From positions 930,001 to 994,000 of the forward strand of contig AP017959.1 of assembly GCA_002356215.1 (NCBI GenBank): 64,000 bases of DNA, read 5' to 3'. The number at the start of each line of letters is the position of its first letter. Positions within the stretch are counted from its first letter, which is position 1. Shown in pieces: positions 46,199 through 54,922 of this stretch. The notes below the pieces were generated by a model. It was not told the DNA's origin and did no database searches. It saw only the letters and a list, made by a program, of their open reading frames with translations. Origin of the DNA: [Synechococcus] sp. NIES-970. Lineage in GTDB: Bacteria; Cyanobacteriota; Cyanobacteriia; Cyanobacteriales; MRBY01. Made by a program: the position numbers and the translations under genes.

Positions 46199-46611
46199 TG
46201 AACGCAACTGCAACCCAAGACCGTGCTGTTTACTGGGGCACTGGTCGTCGTAAATCGTCTATTGCGCGGGTACGTCTTGTCCCTGGCTCTGGTAATGTCG
46301 TGGTCAACAACCGCTCCGGAGAAGACTATTTCAATCGGATTCCAGGTTATATTGTGGCCCTTAAGTCTCCCTTAGAAACCCTCGGTTTGGAAAGCGAGTA
46401 TGACATCCTCGTCAATGCCCATGGTGGGGGATTGACAGGTCAAGCCGATGCGGTCAAGCTCGGTGTTGCTCGAGCGCTGTGCCAATTGGATCCTGATAAC
46501 CGTCAGCCCTTGAAGATCGAAGGTTATCTAACTCGTGATCCCCGTTGTAAAGAACGGAAAAAGTATGGTTTACACAAGGCGCGCAAAGCCCCCCAGTTCT
46601 CCAAGCGTTAA
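46198..46611 (+). CDS. rpsI: 30S ribosomal protein S9
   Basis: S9, 137 residues, whose C-terminal tail touches the P-site t[23 protein letters not shown] begins the core, [20 protein letters not shown] is the central motif, and the tail ends [10 protein letters not shown]. The ATG overlaps the rplM stop by one base. A HIP1-based hairpin follows the gene. Confidence 0.97.
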   Translation: MNATATQDRAVYWGTGRRKSSIARVRLVPGSGNVVVNNRSGEDYFNRIPGYIVALKSPLETLGLESEYDILVNAHGGGLTGQADAVKLGVARALCQLDPDNRQPLKIEGYLTRDPRCKERKKYGLHKARKAPQFSKR

Positions 46612-46621
46612 TTTTCTTGGT

Positions 46622-46654
46622 GGGCGATCGCTATTTTTATGGTGGCGATCGCCC
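46622..46654. repeat. Inverted pair of HIP1 palindromes after rpsI
   Basis: GGGCGATCGC at 46622-46631 and GCGATCGCCC at 46645-46654 form a perfect 10-base stem with a 13-base loop. Each arm contains a complete HIP1 octamer. It lies in the 87-base gap between rpsI and rpmE and could partly end the rpsI transcript; no T-run follows directly. Confidence 0.75.
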
Positions 46655-46698
46655 CGCTTATCTATCTTTTTAAACTAATCTGCTAGAGAGTAATTTCC

Positions 46699-46929
46699 AT
46701 GCCTAAAGCTGATATTCACCCCGAATGGTATCCAGAAGCAAAGGTCATCTGTAACGGTGAAGTTGTGATGACCGTTGGCTCTACCCAACCTGAAATCAAC
46801 GTCGACGTCTGGTCAGGTAACCACCCCTTTTATACTGGGACCCAAAAAATGATTGACACCGAAGGTCGTGTAGACCGCTTCCTTCGTAAGTACGGCATGC
46901 TAAGCAGCACCTCTGACGATCAGAAGTAA
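46699..46929 (+). CDS. rpmE: 50S ribosomal protein L31
   Basis: L31, 76 residues. It starts MPKADIHPEWYPEAKVICNG and has the family motif VWSGNHPFYTGTQKMIDTEG. Only one of the four zinc-binding cysteines of the zinc form remains (in VICNG), with the CxxC replaced by SGNH, so this is the zinc-independent form. A terminator-like hairpin follows. Confidence 0.95.
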   Translation: MPKADIHPEWYPEAKVICNGEVVMTVGSTQPEINVDVWSGNHPFYTGTQKMIDTEGRVDRFLRKYGMLSSTSDDQK

Positions 46930-46950
46930 CTGCTTTCTTGCGTTTTTTTG

Positions 46951-46984
46951 ACCCGGCAGATTTCTGCTGGGTTACTTGTTTTTT
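46951..46984 (+). terminator. Hairpin with T-run between rpmE and prfA
   Basis: ACCCGGCAGA pairs with TCTGCTGGGT (one G-U pair), followed by TACTTGTTTTTT. It ends 36 bases before the prfA start, so prfA depends on readthrough or its own promoter. Confidence 0.7.
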
Positions 46985-47020
46985 AGGGATCACCCTTTTT
47001 TTGGCATTAACATTGGAATT

Positions 47021-48112
47021 ATGGCTGAAGCATATTTACTCGACAAACTGAAATCCGTAGAAGAAACATTTCAGGAAATGACCCGCCGCTTAGGGGATCC
47101 AGACATTGCCACTAATCCCGACGAGCTCCAGCGGGTTGCCAAAATTCGTGCATCCCTAGAAGAAACAGTGCTTACCTACGAAGAATGGAAAGAAGCACAA
47201 ACTCAGCTGCTGGAAGCCAAAGAAATTCTCAAAGAATCAGCCAGTGACCCAGAAATGCGCGACATGGCCGCCCTAGAGGTAGAGGAGCTCGTTGCGAAAA
47301 TCGATGCCCTTGAGCTGCGCTTGAAATTACTATTGGTGCCTAAAGACCCCAATGATGAAAAAAATATCATGTTGGAAATCCGCGCAGGTACTGGAGGTGA
47401 TGAAGCCAGTATTTGGGCGGGAGACTTATTACGAATGTATTCTCGCTATTCAGAATCACAAAATTGGCGAATTAAATTACTCAGTGAGTCGGCAGCGGAT
47501 ATGGGGGGTTTTAAATCGGTAATCCTTGAAATCCAAGGAGAACAAGTTTATAGCAAACTCAAATATGAGGCAGGCGTCCATCGGGTACAACGGGTTCCTC
47601 TGACTGAGGCAGGGGGCAGGGTGCATACCTCAACGGCAACGGTGGCGATCATGCCAGAGGTAGATGAGGTAGAAGTCCAGATTGATCCTAAAGATATTGA
47701 AATTACAACAGCCCGTTCCGGTGGTGCGGGGGGACAAAACGTCAACAAAGTAGAAACAGCGGTTGACCTAATCCACAAGCCCACAGGAATCCGTGTCTTT
47801 TGTACAGAAGAGCGATCGCAGTTAAAAAACCGTGAGCGGGCGATGCAGATTTTGCGCGCGAAATTATATGAAATTCAGCTGCAAGAGCGAAATGAAGCGA
47901 TTAGTTCCATGCGGAAATCTCAGGTGGGAACAGGCTCGCGCTCTGAAAAAATTCGCACTTATAATTACAAGGATAATCGCGTAACAGATCACCGCCTTGG
48001 GGAAAACTTTTCCCTAGCTCCTGCACTTGAGGGTAATATTGACGATATCATTCAATCTTGTATTTCCCAAGACCAACAAGCTCAACTTGAGCAACTCGCC
48101 GCGGAAGGCTAA
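47021..48112 (+). CDS. prfA: Peptide chain release factor 1
   Basis: RF1, 363 residues from the ATG at 47021; an in-frame upstream extension is unlikely. It ends translation at UAA and UAG. The GGQ motif that triggers peptide release is at 237-239 in [31 protein letters not shown] near 112 and [10 protein letters not shown]-like [20 protein letters not shown] near 187 are further landmarks, and the end has [12 protein letters not shown] strong terminator follows. Confidence 0.96.
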   Translation: MAEAYLLDKLKSVEETFQEMTRRLGDPDIATNPDELQRVAKIRASLEETVLTYEEWKEAQTQLLEAKEILKESASDPEMRDMAALEVEELVAKIDALELRLKLLLVPKDPNDEKNIMLEIRAGTGGDEASIWAGDLLRMYSRYSESQNWRIKLLSESAADMGGFKSVILEIQGEQVYSKLKYEAGVHRVQRVPLTEAGGRVHTSTATVAIMPEVDEVEVQIDPKDIEITTARSGGAGGQNVNKVETAVDLIHKPTGIRVFCTEERSQLKNRERAMQILRAKLYEIQLQERNEAISSMRKSQVGTGSRSEKIRTYNYKDNRVTDHRLGENFSLAPALEGNIDDIIQSCISQDQQAQLEQLAAEG

Positions 48113-48120
48113 ATCTGTCG

Positions 48121-48152
48121 AAAAAAGGAAGGGCGATCGCCCTTCCTTTTTT
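48121..48152. terminator. prfA terminator built around a HIP1 palindrome
   Basis: A perfect 32-base palindrome. Each half begins with six A, then GGAAGGG, and the centre is GCGATCGC; the other half ends in six T. It starts eight bases after the prfA stop and works as a terminator in both directions. Confidence 0.85.
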
Positions 48153-48297
48153 AATGCTCGTATCTACTGTAGAGCTACCCACAAAGTGCTGCTTCTGATA
48201 TGAATTGTGCCCCTGCTTCCCCAGTGCCACCCCTGGGGGGAGTATCCAAGATAAAAGATGTTCTCTCCTAAGAAGAACGCCGGAAGCAGGAAAAGAA

Positions 48298-48627
48298 TTA
48301 AGAAGGTTGAATTTCACTACAGACTTGGTAAAAATCTGTTTCTGGTGGTTCCGCAAACAGAGGATTCATTTCTGCCATAATTTTCTGGCCAAGCTCCGTT
48401 TGATTTTTATCCATATCCTCAATATTGTCCCAAAGGATCATCGCAATGCCTTGGTCACTGTCTGGATCCATTTTTTGCAGCAAAAAAGCACCTCGAAATC
48501 CATCCGAATAACCAGACACTACTTTTTCGTAGAGAGTTTGGGCCTGGGTAAAACGTCCCGGTTTAAACTTTCCAATCGCCACATAAGCGACTTTATGTCT
48601 TAGGCAGTCATTTAGTCCTTGCATCAT
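48298..48627 (-). CDS. ABM-like dimeric alpha/beta barrel protein
   Basis: A 109-residue protein with an alternating strand-helix pattern: KVAYVAIGKFKPGRFTQAQT, GFRGAFLLQKMDPDSDQGIA and MILWDNIEDMDKNQTELGQK. This resembles antibiotic biosynthesis monooxygenase-type ferredoxin-like barrels. No active-site residue can be named. The start has two adjacent ATGs. It faces prfA tail to tail, with a 438-base gap on its 5' side. Confidence 0.65.
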   Translation of the reverse strand: MMQGLNDCLRHKVAYVAIGKFKPGRFTQAQTLYEKVVSGYSDGFRGAFLLQKMDPDSDQGIAMILWDNIEDMDKNQTELGQKIMAEMNPLFAEPPETDFYQVCSEIQPS

Positions 48628-49065
48628 CGAAATTTTCCATCCTTAAAAACCAAGTTTTCCGGAGGCCACTCCATGTAGCTCCCGTAATCTCACTGTAGCG
48701 GGGGAAGTTCAGTTCCTGATGATTTTGCGAGGTTTCTTAACTGCCCCTTGATTGTTGAATCTTTTGTCCGCTACGGAAGCAGAGACAAGGGCAATGGGTC
48801 ACCCATAGTAGCAACCTTGAAATTAACCTGCCATTAATCTGACATCAAAGCCCTATTAATCATCCTTTGCTTAACTGGGAATGCACTAACACCTAAATCA
48901 ACAAGTATCCAACTTTACTAATCTTGAAAGTTGTCCACTTGCGGTGCTATACTGCCAAGCGATGTTTTGCTAATAATTTGCAGCAACGTCTATGCTTGCA
49001 CAGAGCATGATTGCCCAAATTCAGAAACAAATTTATATCTCAGGTGTGAGGTTCATTCGAAAATT
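48628..49065. promoter_or_regulatory. Upstream region of the porin gene
   Basis: A 438-base gap without a convincing gene. It carries the porin promoter at 48923-48952 and, about 100 bases further up, two 7-base direct repeats TTAACCT (48823-48829) and TTAATCT (48834-48840) spaced 11 bases apart, a PhoB-box-like arrangement. Expression of the porin and of the divergent ABM-like gene must both be set here. Confidence 0.5.
48923..48952 (+). promoter_or_regulatory. Predicted sigma-70 promoter of the porin gene
   Basis: TTGAAA (48923-48928) and TATACT (48947-48952) with an 18-base spacer and an extended -10 TGC before TATACT. It predicts a leader of about 107 bases before the ATG at 49066. Confidence 0.6.
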
Positions 49066-50664
49066 ATGTCTAAAGCAATGAGAAATCTTCTCAGTGGTGC
49101 AACCGTTGCTCTCGGTGCAACTGTTGCTTTTTCTGGCGCAGCGATCGCCGAAGAAAACCAAGCCGTCCTCGACCAGATCAGTCAATACAGCACTGATAAC
49201 TCCGTTGCTCAGGTCAACAGCGTTTTCCAGCTCAGCGACGTTTCCCCTTCCGATTGGGCTTTTGACGCGCTCCGCAACTTGGTTGAAAACTACAACTGTA
49301 TCGTTGGTTATCCTGATGGTACTTTCCGTGGCACTCGCCCCCTCAGCCGTTATGAGTTCGCCGCAGGTCTGAATGCTTGTTTGCAACAGATCGAACGGAT
49401 GCTCGAAGGTGGCGGTGAAGTAACCCAAGAAGATCTCGCAGCCCTCCGTCGTCTGCTCAACGAATTTGAAGCAGAACTAGCTACCCTCGGCGCTCGTGTT
49501 GATGACCTTGATGGCCGTGTTGAGTTCCTTGAAGACAATCAGTTCTCCACCACCACCAAACTGAATGGGGAAGTTATCTTCAACCTTGGTGGCGCTTTTG
49601 GCGATAGCAGAGCTGATGGTCCTGGCCCAATCGATGATGAGTTCACATTCAGCAATCGTGTTCGTCTGAACCTAGACACTAGCTTCACTGGTCGCGATCG
49701 CCTCCGCACTCGTCTTGAAGCTGGCAATATCACTCGCTTAGACCGTGCAACTGGTGTAGATGCAGCCCGTCTCGGCTTTGACACTAACAACGGTAATGAT
49801 GTTGAAATTGGGAAATTGTTCTACCGCTTCCCTGTAGGTGACAACATTACTGCCTATGTCGGTGCCGTTGGCCTAGGTCTTGATGACATATTTGATGTAA
49901 CCAACCCATATTTTGAGAGCAGCGGTAATGGTGCCCTCTCTCGTTTCGGTCGTTTTAACCCCATCTACCGTGGCCCCGATGGTGCTGGTGCTGGTTTTAA
50001 CTTCGATCTTGGTGAAAGAGTTACCTTCTCCGCAGCTTACCTTGCGGATGATGGTGGTGCTAGCAGCCCTGTCTCGAAGAATGGCCTGTTCAATGGCAAC
50101 TACACTGCGGGTGCTCAGCTCGATTTTGCTCCCTCTGACAACATCATGCTGTCTGCCGTTTATACCCGTCGCTACCAACAGGGTGGCGATGTCAACCTGA
50201 GCGGTAGCACTGGTAGTGATTTTGCTGCAGATCCTTTTGGTTTTGCTGCTTCTTCCAACAACTTCGGCTTACAAGGTAGCTGGTTGATCGGTGAAAAATT
50301 CAACCTTGGTGGCTGGGTCGGCTACACCAATGCTGATCTCAAAGATCCTGTTGTCACCGGTAACGCTGATGTTTGGAACTGGGCTGTTAACGCCGCTCTA
50401 CTTGATGTCGGCGGCGAAGGTAACACCCTGGGCTTCATCTTTGGTCAACCCCCCAAACTGACTGAAGCTGATATTGATTTTGGTGGTGGTCCGATTACCT
50501 TTGACGGCAGTGACAGCACCTATCTTGCTGAACTGCAATACCGTTACAAAGTCAACAACAACATCACCATTACCCCTGGTGCTTATGTTCTTTGGAACCC
50601 CAATCAAAATGATGCTAATGACACCATTGTTGTGGGGACTGTGCGGACTACCTTCAGTTTCTAA
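49066..50664 (+). CDS. Major outer-membrane porin with SLH domain (SomA/OprB type)
   Basis: A 532-residue protein from the ATG at 49066. The signal peptide ends AAIAEE (cleavage after Ala28). An SLH domain at about 52-115 (SPSDWAFDALRNLVENYNCI, then GYPDGTFRGTRPLSRYEFAA) binds cell-wall polymer. A coiled-coil segment (about 120-165) leads to an OprB-type beta-barrel ending VVVGTVRTTFSF with the C-terminal aromatic. This layout is the main porin type of cyanobacteria, proposed to pass small solutes and inorganic ions, in some cases iron. Selectivity is unknown. Confidence 0.93.
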   Translation: MSKAMRNLLSGATVALGATVAFSGAAIAEENQAVLDQISQYSTDNSVAQVNSVFQLSDVSPSDWAFDALRNLVENYNCIVGYPDGTFRGTRPLSRYEFAAGLNACLQQIERMLEGGGEVTQEDLAALRRLLNEFEAELATLGARVDDLDGRVEFLEDNQFSTTTKLNGEVIFNLGGAFGDSRADGPGPIDDEFTFSNRVRLNLDTSFTGRDRLRTRLEAGNITRLDRATGVDAARLGFDTNNGNDVEIGKLFYRFPVGDNITAYVGAVGLGLDDIFDVTNPYFESSGNGALSRFGRFNPIYRGPDGAGAGFNFDLGERVTFSAAYLADDGGASSPVSKNGLFNGNYTAGAQLDFAPSDNIMLSAVYTRRYQQGGDVNLSGSTGSDFAADPFGFAASSNNFGLQGSWLIGEKFNLGGWVGYTNADLKDPVVTGNADVWNWAVNAALLDVGGEGNTLGFIFGQPPKLTEADIDFGGGPITFDGSDSTYLAELQYRYKVNNNITITPGAYVLWNPNQNDANDTIVVGTVRTTFSF

Positions 50665-50732
50665 AAAAGCTGAATTTCAAGTCTGATTCTTTCACTTAAA
50701 GCAAATCTAAACTTGAGAAATTAGTGTTTAAA

Positions 50733-50759
50733 GTGGGCCAAAATTTGGCTCACTTTTTT
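50733..50759 (+). terminator. Porin gene terminator
   Basis: GTGGGCCAAA pairs with TTTGGCTCAC (one G-T pair) and is followed by six T. It lies 68 bases after the porin stop. Confidence 0.85.
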
Positions 50760-50797
50760 CTATTATCGGCGAGTCCATTGGGAAACTTGCGTTTATT

Positions 50798-50826
50798 TTG
50801 ACTTTAGGTTGTATTGTCCATATACT
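50798..50826 (+). promoter_or_regulatory. Consensus-like sigma-70 promoter of rplS
   Basis: TTGACT (50798-50803) and TATACT (50821-50826) with an exact 17-base spacer. The ATG of rplS is 28 bases downstream, so the leader is very short. Confidence 0.75.
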
Positions 50827-50853
50827 AGTAAATTGTGAGTTTTTTGAAAAACC

Positions 50854-51216
50854 ATGAACGCAGAAGCAATTATTCGCTCCATCGAAGCGGAACAGCTCAA
50901 GGGTGATCTGCCGATCATCCACGTGGGCGATACCGTTCGAGTCGGAGTTAAAATCAAAGAAGGGACAAAAGAGCGGGTTCAGCCCTATGAAGGCACCGTG
51001 ATCGCGATGCGCAATGGTGGGATTAACGAAACCATCACTGTGCGTAAGATCTTCCAAGGAGTTGGCGTAGAGCGGGTCTTCCTGCTTCACTCTCCCTTGG
51101 TCGACAACATCAAGGTTATCCGTCGGGGTAGAGTCCGTCGGGCCAAGCTTTATTACTTGCGCGATCGCGTAGGTAAGGCAACCCGCATCAAACAGCGCTT
51201 CGATCGCCCGATTTAG
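50854..51216 (+). CDS. rplS: 50S ribosomal protein L19
   Basis: L19, 120 residues, at the 30S-50S interface. [40 protein letters not shown] and the end [20 protein letters not shown] are family motifs. It has its own consensus-like promoter and is followed by tRNA-Trp and the secE-nusG-rplKAJL genes, an order conserved in cyanobacteria. Confidence 0.97.
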   Translation: MNAEAIIRSIEAEQLKGDLPIIHVGDTVRVGVKIKEGTKERVQPYEGTVIAMRNGGINETITVRKIFQGVGVERVFLLHSPLVDNIKVIRRGRVRRAKLYYLRDRVGKATRIKQRFDRPI

Positions 51217-51251
51217 GCCCACTGTAATGCATTTGATTCACCCAAAATGTT

Positions 51252-51281
51252 TTGCATAAAGCCGGCCACCTGTGCTAAGAT
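51252..51281 (+). promoter_or_regulatory. Predicted promoter of tRNA-Trp
   Basis: TTGCAT (51252-51257) and TAAGAT (51276-51281) with an 18-base spacer and an extended -10 TGC. The tRNA starts 30 bases downstream. Confidence 0.55.
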
Positions 51282-51311
51282 TGCTAAGGCTTATTAAGCG
51301 TAAGCCCATGA

Positions 51312-51384
51312 GCGTCCTTAGTTCAGTTGGTAGAACGCAGGTCTCCAAAACCTGATGTCGGGGGTTCGAGTCCTCCAGGGCGCG
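51312..51384 (+). tRNA. trnW-CCA: tRNA-Trp (anticodon CCA)
   Basis: A 73-base cloverleaf. The acceptor GCGTCCT pairs with AGGGCGC (one U-G pair). The D-loop contains AGTTGGTAGA, the anticodon loop CTCCAAA reads CCA, and the T-arm is GGGGGTTCGAGTCCTCC. The 3' CCA is not encoded. It lies ahead of secE. Confidence 0.95.
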
Positions 51385-51445
51385 TTTCAATATAGATTAA
51401 ACTTTAGTTGAAGTATTGCAGTAGCTCTGGGAGGAGTTTCTGATT

Positions 51446-51673
51446 GTGGCCAAAACAAAGAAGATAGTCGACACTGAAGTCAACAAGCCAGAAGGTTTTG
51501 ACGTTACAAAATACGCAAATGAAACAAAAGAAGAGCTTGCTAAAGTTGTCTGGCCATCTCGCCAGCAGCTTATTAGTGAGTCCGCCGCTGTTATTTTGAT
51601 GGTGATCCTTGTTGCGACTATCGTTTACGTCGTAGACAACATTTTTGTTTTTGTTTCAGGCGCCGTGTTTTAA
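51446..51673 (+). CDS. secE: Protein translocase subunit SecE
   Basis: SecE, 75 residues, which clamps SecY. The start is GTG with GGGAGGAG upstream. The single C-terminal membrane helix is AAVILMVILVATIVYVVDNI, preceded by the conserved amphipathic segment ETKEELAKVVWPSRQQLISE. nusG follows after 18 bases, the usual pairing. Confidence 0.95.
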   Translation: MAKTKKIVDTEVNKPEGFDVTKYANETKEELAKVVWPSRQQLISESAAVILMVILVATIVYVVDNIFVFVSGAVF

Positions 51674-51691
51674 CAGACTCTTTAACTTTTT

Positions 51692-52294
51692 ATGGAACAT
51701 TCAGAAGAATACACAGAAACGCAAACAGGGCCGAAGCCACGCTGGTATGCTGTCCAAGTTGCATCTGGGTGCGAAAAAAGAGTCAAAGCAAACCTCGAAC
51801 AACGTATCCATACCCTTGATGTGGCGGATCGAATCTTCCAAGTGCAGATCCCCCAGACGCCAACGGTGAAAATCCGCAAAGATGGCAGTCGGCAACATGG
51901 CGAAGAAAAGGTTTTTCCGGGTTATGTTTTGATTCAGATGAACCTTGATGATGAAGCTTGGCAGGTTATCAAAAATACGCCCCATGTAATCAACTTTGTT
52001 GGTGCAGAACAGAAGCGTAGTTATGGCAGAGGCCGGGGACATGTTAAGCCCATGCCTCTCAATCGGTCTGAGGTAGAGCGTATCTTTAAACAGGCTCAGG
52101 TCGTCGAACCGACCGTTAAAGTCGATATGACTATCGGTGATAAAATCCTTGTCCTTTCGGGGCCCTTCAAAGATTTTGAAGGCGAAATCATCGAAGTCAG
52201 CCCTGAGCGCAGCAAACTGAAAGCTCTATTGTCGATCTTTGGTCGAGATACGCCAGTAGAACTTGAATTTAATCAAGTGGAAAAACAGAGCTAG
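51692..52294 (+). CDS. nusG: Transcription antitermination factor NusG
   Basis: NusG, 200 residues, which couples RNA polymerase to ribosomes and affects pausing. The NGN domain has [36 protein letters not shown] and [11 protein letters not shown]; the KOW domain has [20 protein letters not shown] near 152. The next gene, rplK, starts 2 bases after its stop. Confidence 0.96.
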   Translation: MEHSEEYTETQTGPKPRWYAVQVASGCEKRVKANLEQRIHTLDVADRIFQVQIPQTPTVKIRKDGSRQHGEEKVFPGYVLIQMNLDDEAWQVIKNTPHVINFVGAEQKRSYGRGRGHVKPMPLNRSEVERIFKQAQVVEPTVKVDMTIGDKILVLSGPFKDFEGEIIEVSPERSKLKALLSIFGRDTPVELEFNQVEKQS

Positions 52295-52296
52295 CA

Positions 52297-52722
52297 ATGG
52301 CAAAAAAAGTTGTTACGGTAATTAAATTGGCTTTGCCTGCGGGCAAAGCAAACCCTGCACCCCCTGTTGGTCCGGCCTTGGGTCAACATGGTGTCAATAT
52401 CATGGCTTTCTGTAAGGAGTACAACGCCAAGACTTCTGACCAGGCAGGCATGATCATTCCTGTGGAAATTTCGGTCTATGAAGACCGGAGCTTCACTTTC
52501 ATTCTCAAAACACCCCCTGCTTCCGTACTTATCCGCAAAGCAGCCGGTGTTGAAAGAGGTTCTGCCCAGCCGAATAAGCAAAAAGCAGGTTCGATTACCC
52601 GGGCCCAGCTCCAGGAAATTGCCCAAACTAAAATGCCTGATTTGAATGCGAACGATATTGAAGCAGCAATGAAAATTGTTGAAGGTACCGCACGTAACAT
52701 GGGTGTAACGGTTACAGACTAG
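52297..52722 (+). CDS. rplK: 50S ribosomal protein L11
   Basis: L11, 141 residues, in the GTPase-associated centre. [20 protein letters not shown], then [17 protein letters not shown] and the RNA-binding C-terminus with [20 protein letters not shown] are typical. It follows nusG by two bases and precedes rplA by 91. Confidence 0.97.
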   Translation: MAKKVVTVIKLALPAGKANPAPPVGPALGQHGVNIMAFCKEYNAKTSDQAGMIIPVEISVYEDRSFTFILKTPPASVLIRKAAGVERGSAQPNKQKAGSITRAQLQEIAQTKMPDLNANDIEAAMKIVEGTARNMGVTVTD

Positions 52723-52813
52723 CTTTTGGTTTGGACTGGAATTTAACAGTTAAGTTTTTGATCTTTATGTTTGGGGAGAGGCGTGTGTCTCGCTAGGAAC
52801 CCAAGGAGTAAAT

Positions 52814-53530
52814 ATGGCAAAAAAATTATCTCGTCGGCTGCGCGAGGCTCTTGAAAAAGTTGAAGACAGAGCCTATGAGCCTCTGGAGGCGTTAAAGCTT
52901 CTCAAAGAAACGGCTACTGCAAAATTTGATGAAACGGCAGAAGCACACATTCGTTTGGGCATTGACCCGAAATATACCGATCAGCAGTTACGGACTACGG
53001 TTGGTTTTCCGAAAGGGACGGGCCAGTCTGTCCGGGTAGCGGTCATCACCAGTGGTGAACAGGTGAAAGTTGCACAGGAATCTGGCGCTGATTTGGTTGG
53101 TTCTGAAGAGCTGATCGAGGATATTCAAAAGGGCATGATGGATTTTGAGGTCCTGATTGCTACCCCTGATATGATGCCGAAGATCGCCCGCCTAGGTCGT
53201 CAACTTGGCCCCCGTGGTCTGATGCCTTCGCCCAAAGGTGGTACGGTAACCACTGATGTGGCTGCGGCGATCGCCGAGTTTAAAGCTGGGAAACAGGAGT
53301 TCCGGGCTGACCGTGCTGGGATTGTCCACGTACTTTTTGGAAAATCCTCTTTCGCGGCGGAAGATCTTCTGGTAAACTTGAAGGCTCTTCAAGAAACCAT
53401 CGACCGGAACCGTCCCTCTGGTGCCAAGGGTCGTTACTGGCGGAGTATTTATGTCTCTGCTTCCATGGGACCTTCAATCCAAGTGGACATTAATGCCCTC
53501 CGGGATCTTTCTATCGAAGAAAAAGCCTAA
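52814..53530 (+). CDS. rplA: 50S ribosomal protein L1
   Basis: L1, 238 residues, forming the mobile stalk by the E-site. [39 protein letters not shown] (conserved RNA-contact loop) and [12 protein letters not shown]-like ([14 protein letters not shown]) parts are present. CCAAGGAG lies upstream of the ATG. In E. coli L1 represses this operon; a site here was not established. Confidence 0.97.
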   Translation: MAKKLSRRLREALEKVEDRAYEPLEALKLLKETATAKFDETAEAHIRLGIDPKYTDQQLRTTVGFPKGTGQSVRVAVITSGEQVKVAQESGADLVGSEELIEDIQKGMMDFEVLIATPDMMPKIARLGRQLGPRGLMPSPKGGTVTTDVAAAIAEFKAGKQEFRADRAGIVHVLFGKSSFAAEDLLVNLKALQETIDRNRPSGAKGRYWRSIYVSASMGPSIQVDINALRDLSIEEKA

Positions 53531-53666
53531 GCCTTCCTTAGGCCAGACAAAAAAATAGATTTGTACTTATGCCAGAGACAGCAGGGGCGATCGCTTAAAC
53601 ATCCTGCCGAGGTAACACGCTACAAGACCTAACAAGTTTTTCCAAATTTTATTGGAAAGAAAGCGT

Positions 53667-53699
53667 GACCCTGGCATTCCCGCTGGGGTCTATTTTTTG
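53667..53699 (+). promoter_or_regulatory. Attenuator-like hairpin in the rplJ leader
   Basis: GACCC (53667-53671) pairs with GGGTC (53686-53690) and is followed at once by TATTTTTTG. It lies about 45 bases before the rplJ start in the 211-base rplA-rplJ gap, the place where L10 leader control elements sit in other bacteria. Confidence 0.5.
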
Positions 53700-53741
53700 T
53701 CCCTACTAATAACCTTTCCCCAAAAAGGAGGTGAGAACAGA

Positions 53742-54269
53742 ATGGGAAAATCGCTAGCCGAAAAGCAAGAGCTGGTCGCTGAGATCAAAGATTTGCTGAA
53801 GGATGCACAACTGACTTTTGTGATTGATTACAAAGGACTGACCGTTTCAGAGATCACCGATCTCCGAAACCGCCTTCGTCCCGCTGGGGCATATTGCAAA
53901 ATTGCGAAAAATACGCTGATGCATATTGCCGTTGACGGTGACGAAACATGGCAGCCGGTGCAATCTTTCTTGAAAGATTCGTCTGCGTTTTTAATCGCGG
54001 GTGAAGATGTTGCCTCCGCCGTTAAAGCTTATAAGGAATTCCGCAAAGCAACGAAGAAAACAGAACTTCGTGGCGGCGTTATGGAAGGACAAGCCTTAAC
54101 CAGCGACCAGATCGAAGCCCTGGGTGATTTGCCGACCAAAGACCAACTCTATGGTCAAATTGCCGGTGCAATCAACGCGGTTACTGCCAAAATCGCCATC
54201 GGCATCAACGAAGTGCCTGGTTCTTTGGCCAGATCCATCAAGGCTGTTTCCGAAAAAGAAGCAGCTTAA
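53742..54269 (+). CDS. rplJ: 50S ribosomal protein L10
   Basis: L10, 175 residues from the ATG at 53742, with an almost perfect AAGGAGGTGA just upstream; a longer frame starting at 53652 runs through the leader and is rejected. It anchors the L7/L12 stalk. TFVIDYKGLTVSEITDLRNR and RPAGAYCKIAKNTLMHIAVD are the RNA-binding part, and the C-terminal helix carries L12 dimers. rplL follows after 91 bases. Confidence 0.96.
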   Translation: MGKSLAEKQELVAEIKDLLKDAQLTFVIDYKGLTVSEITDLRNRLRPAGAYCKIAKNTLMHIAVDGDETWQPVQSFLKDSSAFLIAGEDVASAVKAYKEFRKATKKTELRGGVMEGQALTSDQIEALGDLPTKDQLYGQIAGAINAVTAKIAIGINEVPGSLARSIKAVSEKEAA

Positions 54270-54360
54270 GTTTGAGCGTCGCATGATGATAACTTTGACT
54301 GCGGCCTGACTATTTTCGTTGTTCTAAACGTAAATTTTATTCACTAAGGAGATAGATTAA

Positions 54361-54747
54361 ATGTCTGCTAATACTGACGAAATCTTGGAGAAGCTAAAAT
54401 CTCTGACCCTACTCGAAGCTGCTGACCTTGTTAAGCAAATTGAAGAAGCTTTTGGTGTAAGTGCCGCTGCTCCCGTTGGTGGCATGATGATGGCTGCTCC
54501 TGCTGCCGCTGCTGCTGAGGAAGCTGAAGAGAAAACTGAATTTGACGTTATTCTCGAAGAAGTTCCTGCTGACAAGAAAATTGCTGTTCTTAAGGTTGTT
54601 CGTGGCATCACCGGCCTCGGTCTGAAAGAAGCTAAAGAAATGGTTGAATCTGCGCCCAAGCCCATCAAAGAAGGCACTGGCAAAGAAGATGCTGAAGCTG
54701 TTAAGAAGCAACTCGAAGAAGCTGGTGCAAAAGCAAGCGTCAAGTAA
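54361..54747 (+). CDS. rplL: 50S ribosomal protein L7/L12
   Basis: L7/L12, 128 residues, the flexible stalk protein that recruits translation GTPases. The N-terminal dimer part ([20 protein letters not shown]), an alanine-rich hinge (about 38-55), and the globular C-terminal domain ([20 protein letters not shown]) are clear. A strong terminator follows, so rpoB is not part of this unit. Confidence 0.97.
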   Translation: MSANTDEILEKLKSLTLLEAADLVKQIEEAFGVSAAAPVGGMMMAAPAAAAAEEAEEKTEFDVILEEVPADKKIAVLKVVRGITGLGLKEAKEMVESAPKPIKEGTGKEDAEAVKKQLEEAGAKASVK

Positions 54748-54800
54748 CTTTCTTCAGTTGGCTGATGGCTAACTAAACTAAATTTTTTTTAATTTTATTG

Positions 54801-54832
54801 GCGAACAGAGTTTTCTGTTCGCTTCTTTTTTT
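54801..54832 (+). terminator. Terminator of the rplL unit
   Basis: GCGAACAGA and TCTGTTCGC form a perfect 9-base stem with loop GTTT, followed by TTCTTTTTTT. Confidence 0.9.
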
Positions 54833-54850
54833 AAGCGCAATTGTTGCAGT

Positions 54851-54884
54851 AAAAATCCCCTATACCACTAGGGGCAAGGGGATT
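54851..54884 (-). terminator. gatA terminator
   Basis: On the minus strand AATCCCCT pairs with AGGGGATT around a 15-base loop and is followed by TTTAC. It is 38 bases past the gatA stop and back to back with the rplL terminator. Confidence 0.75.
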
Positions 54885-54922
54885 AGTTCTCTAATGACTT
54901 GTTCTGTTCTACAAGGGCAAAA

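Noticed and set aside
53652-53741. N-terminal extension of rplJ in the same frame
   Set aside because: It crosses the attenuator-like hairpin, and the ATG at 53742 has an almost perfect ribosome-binding site and the normal L10 beginning.
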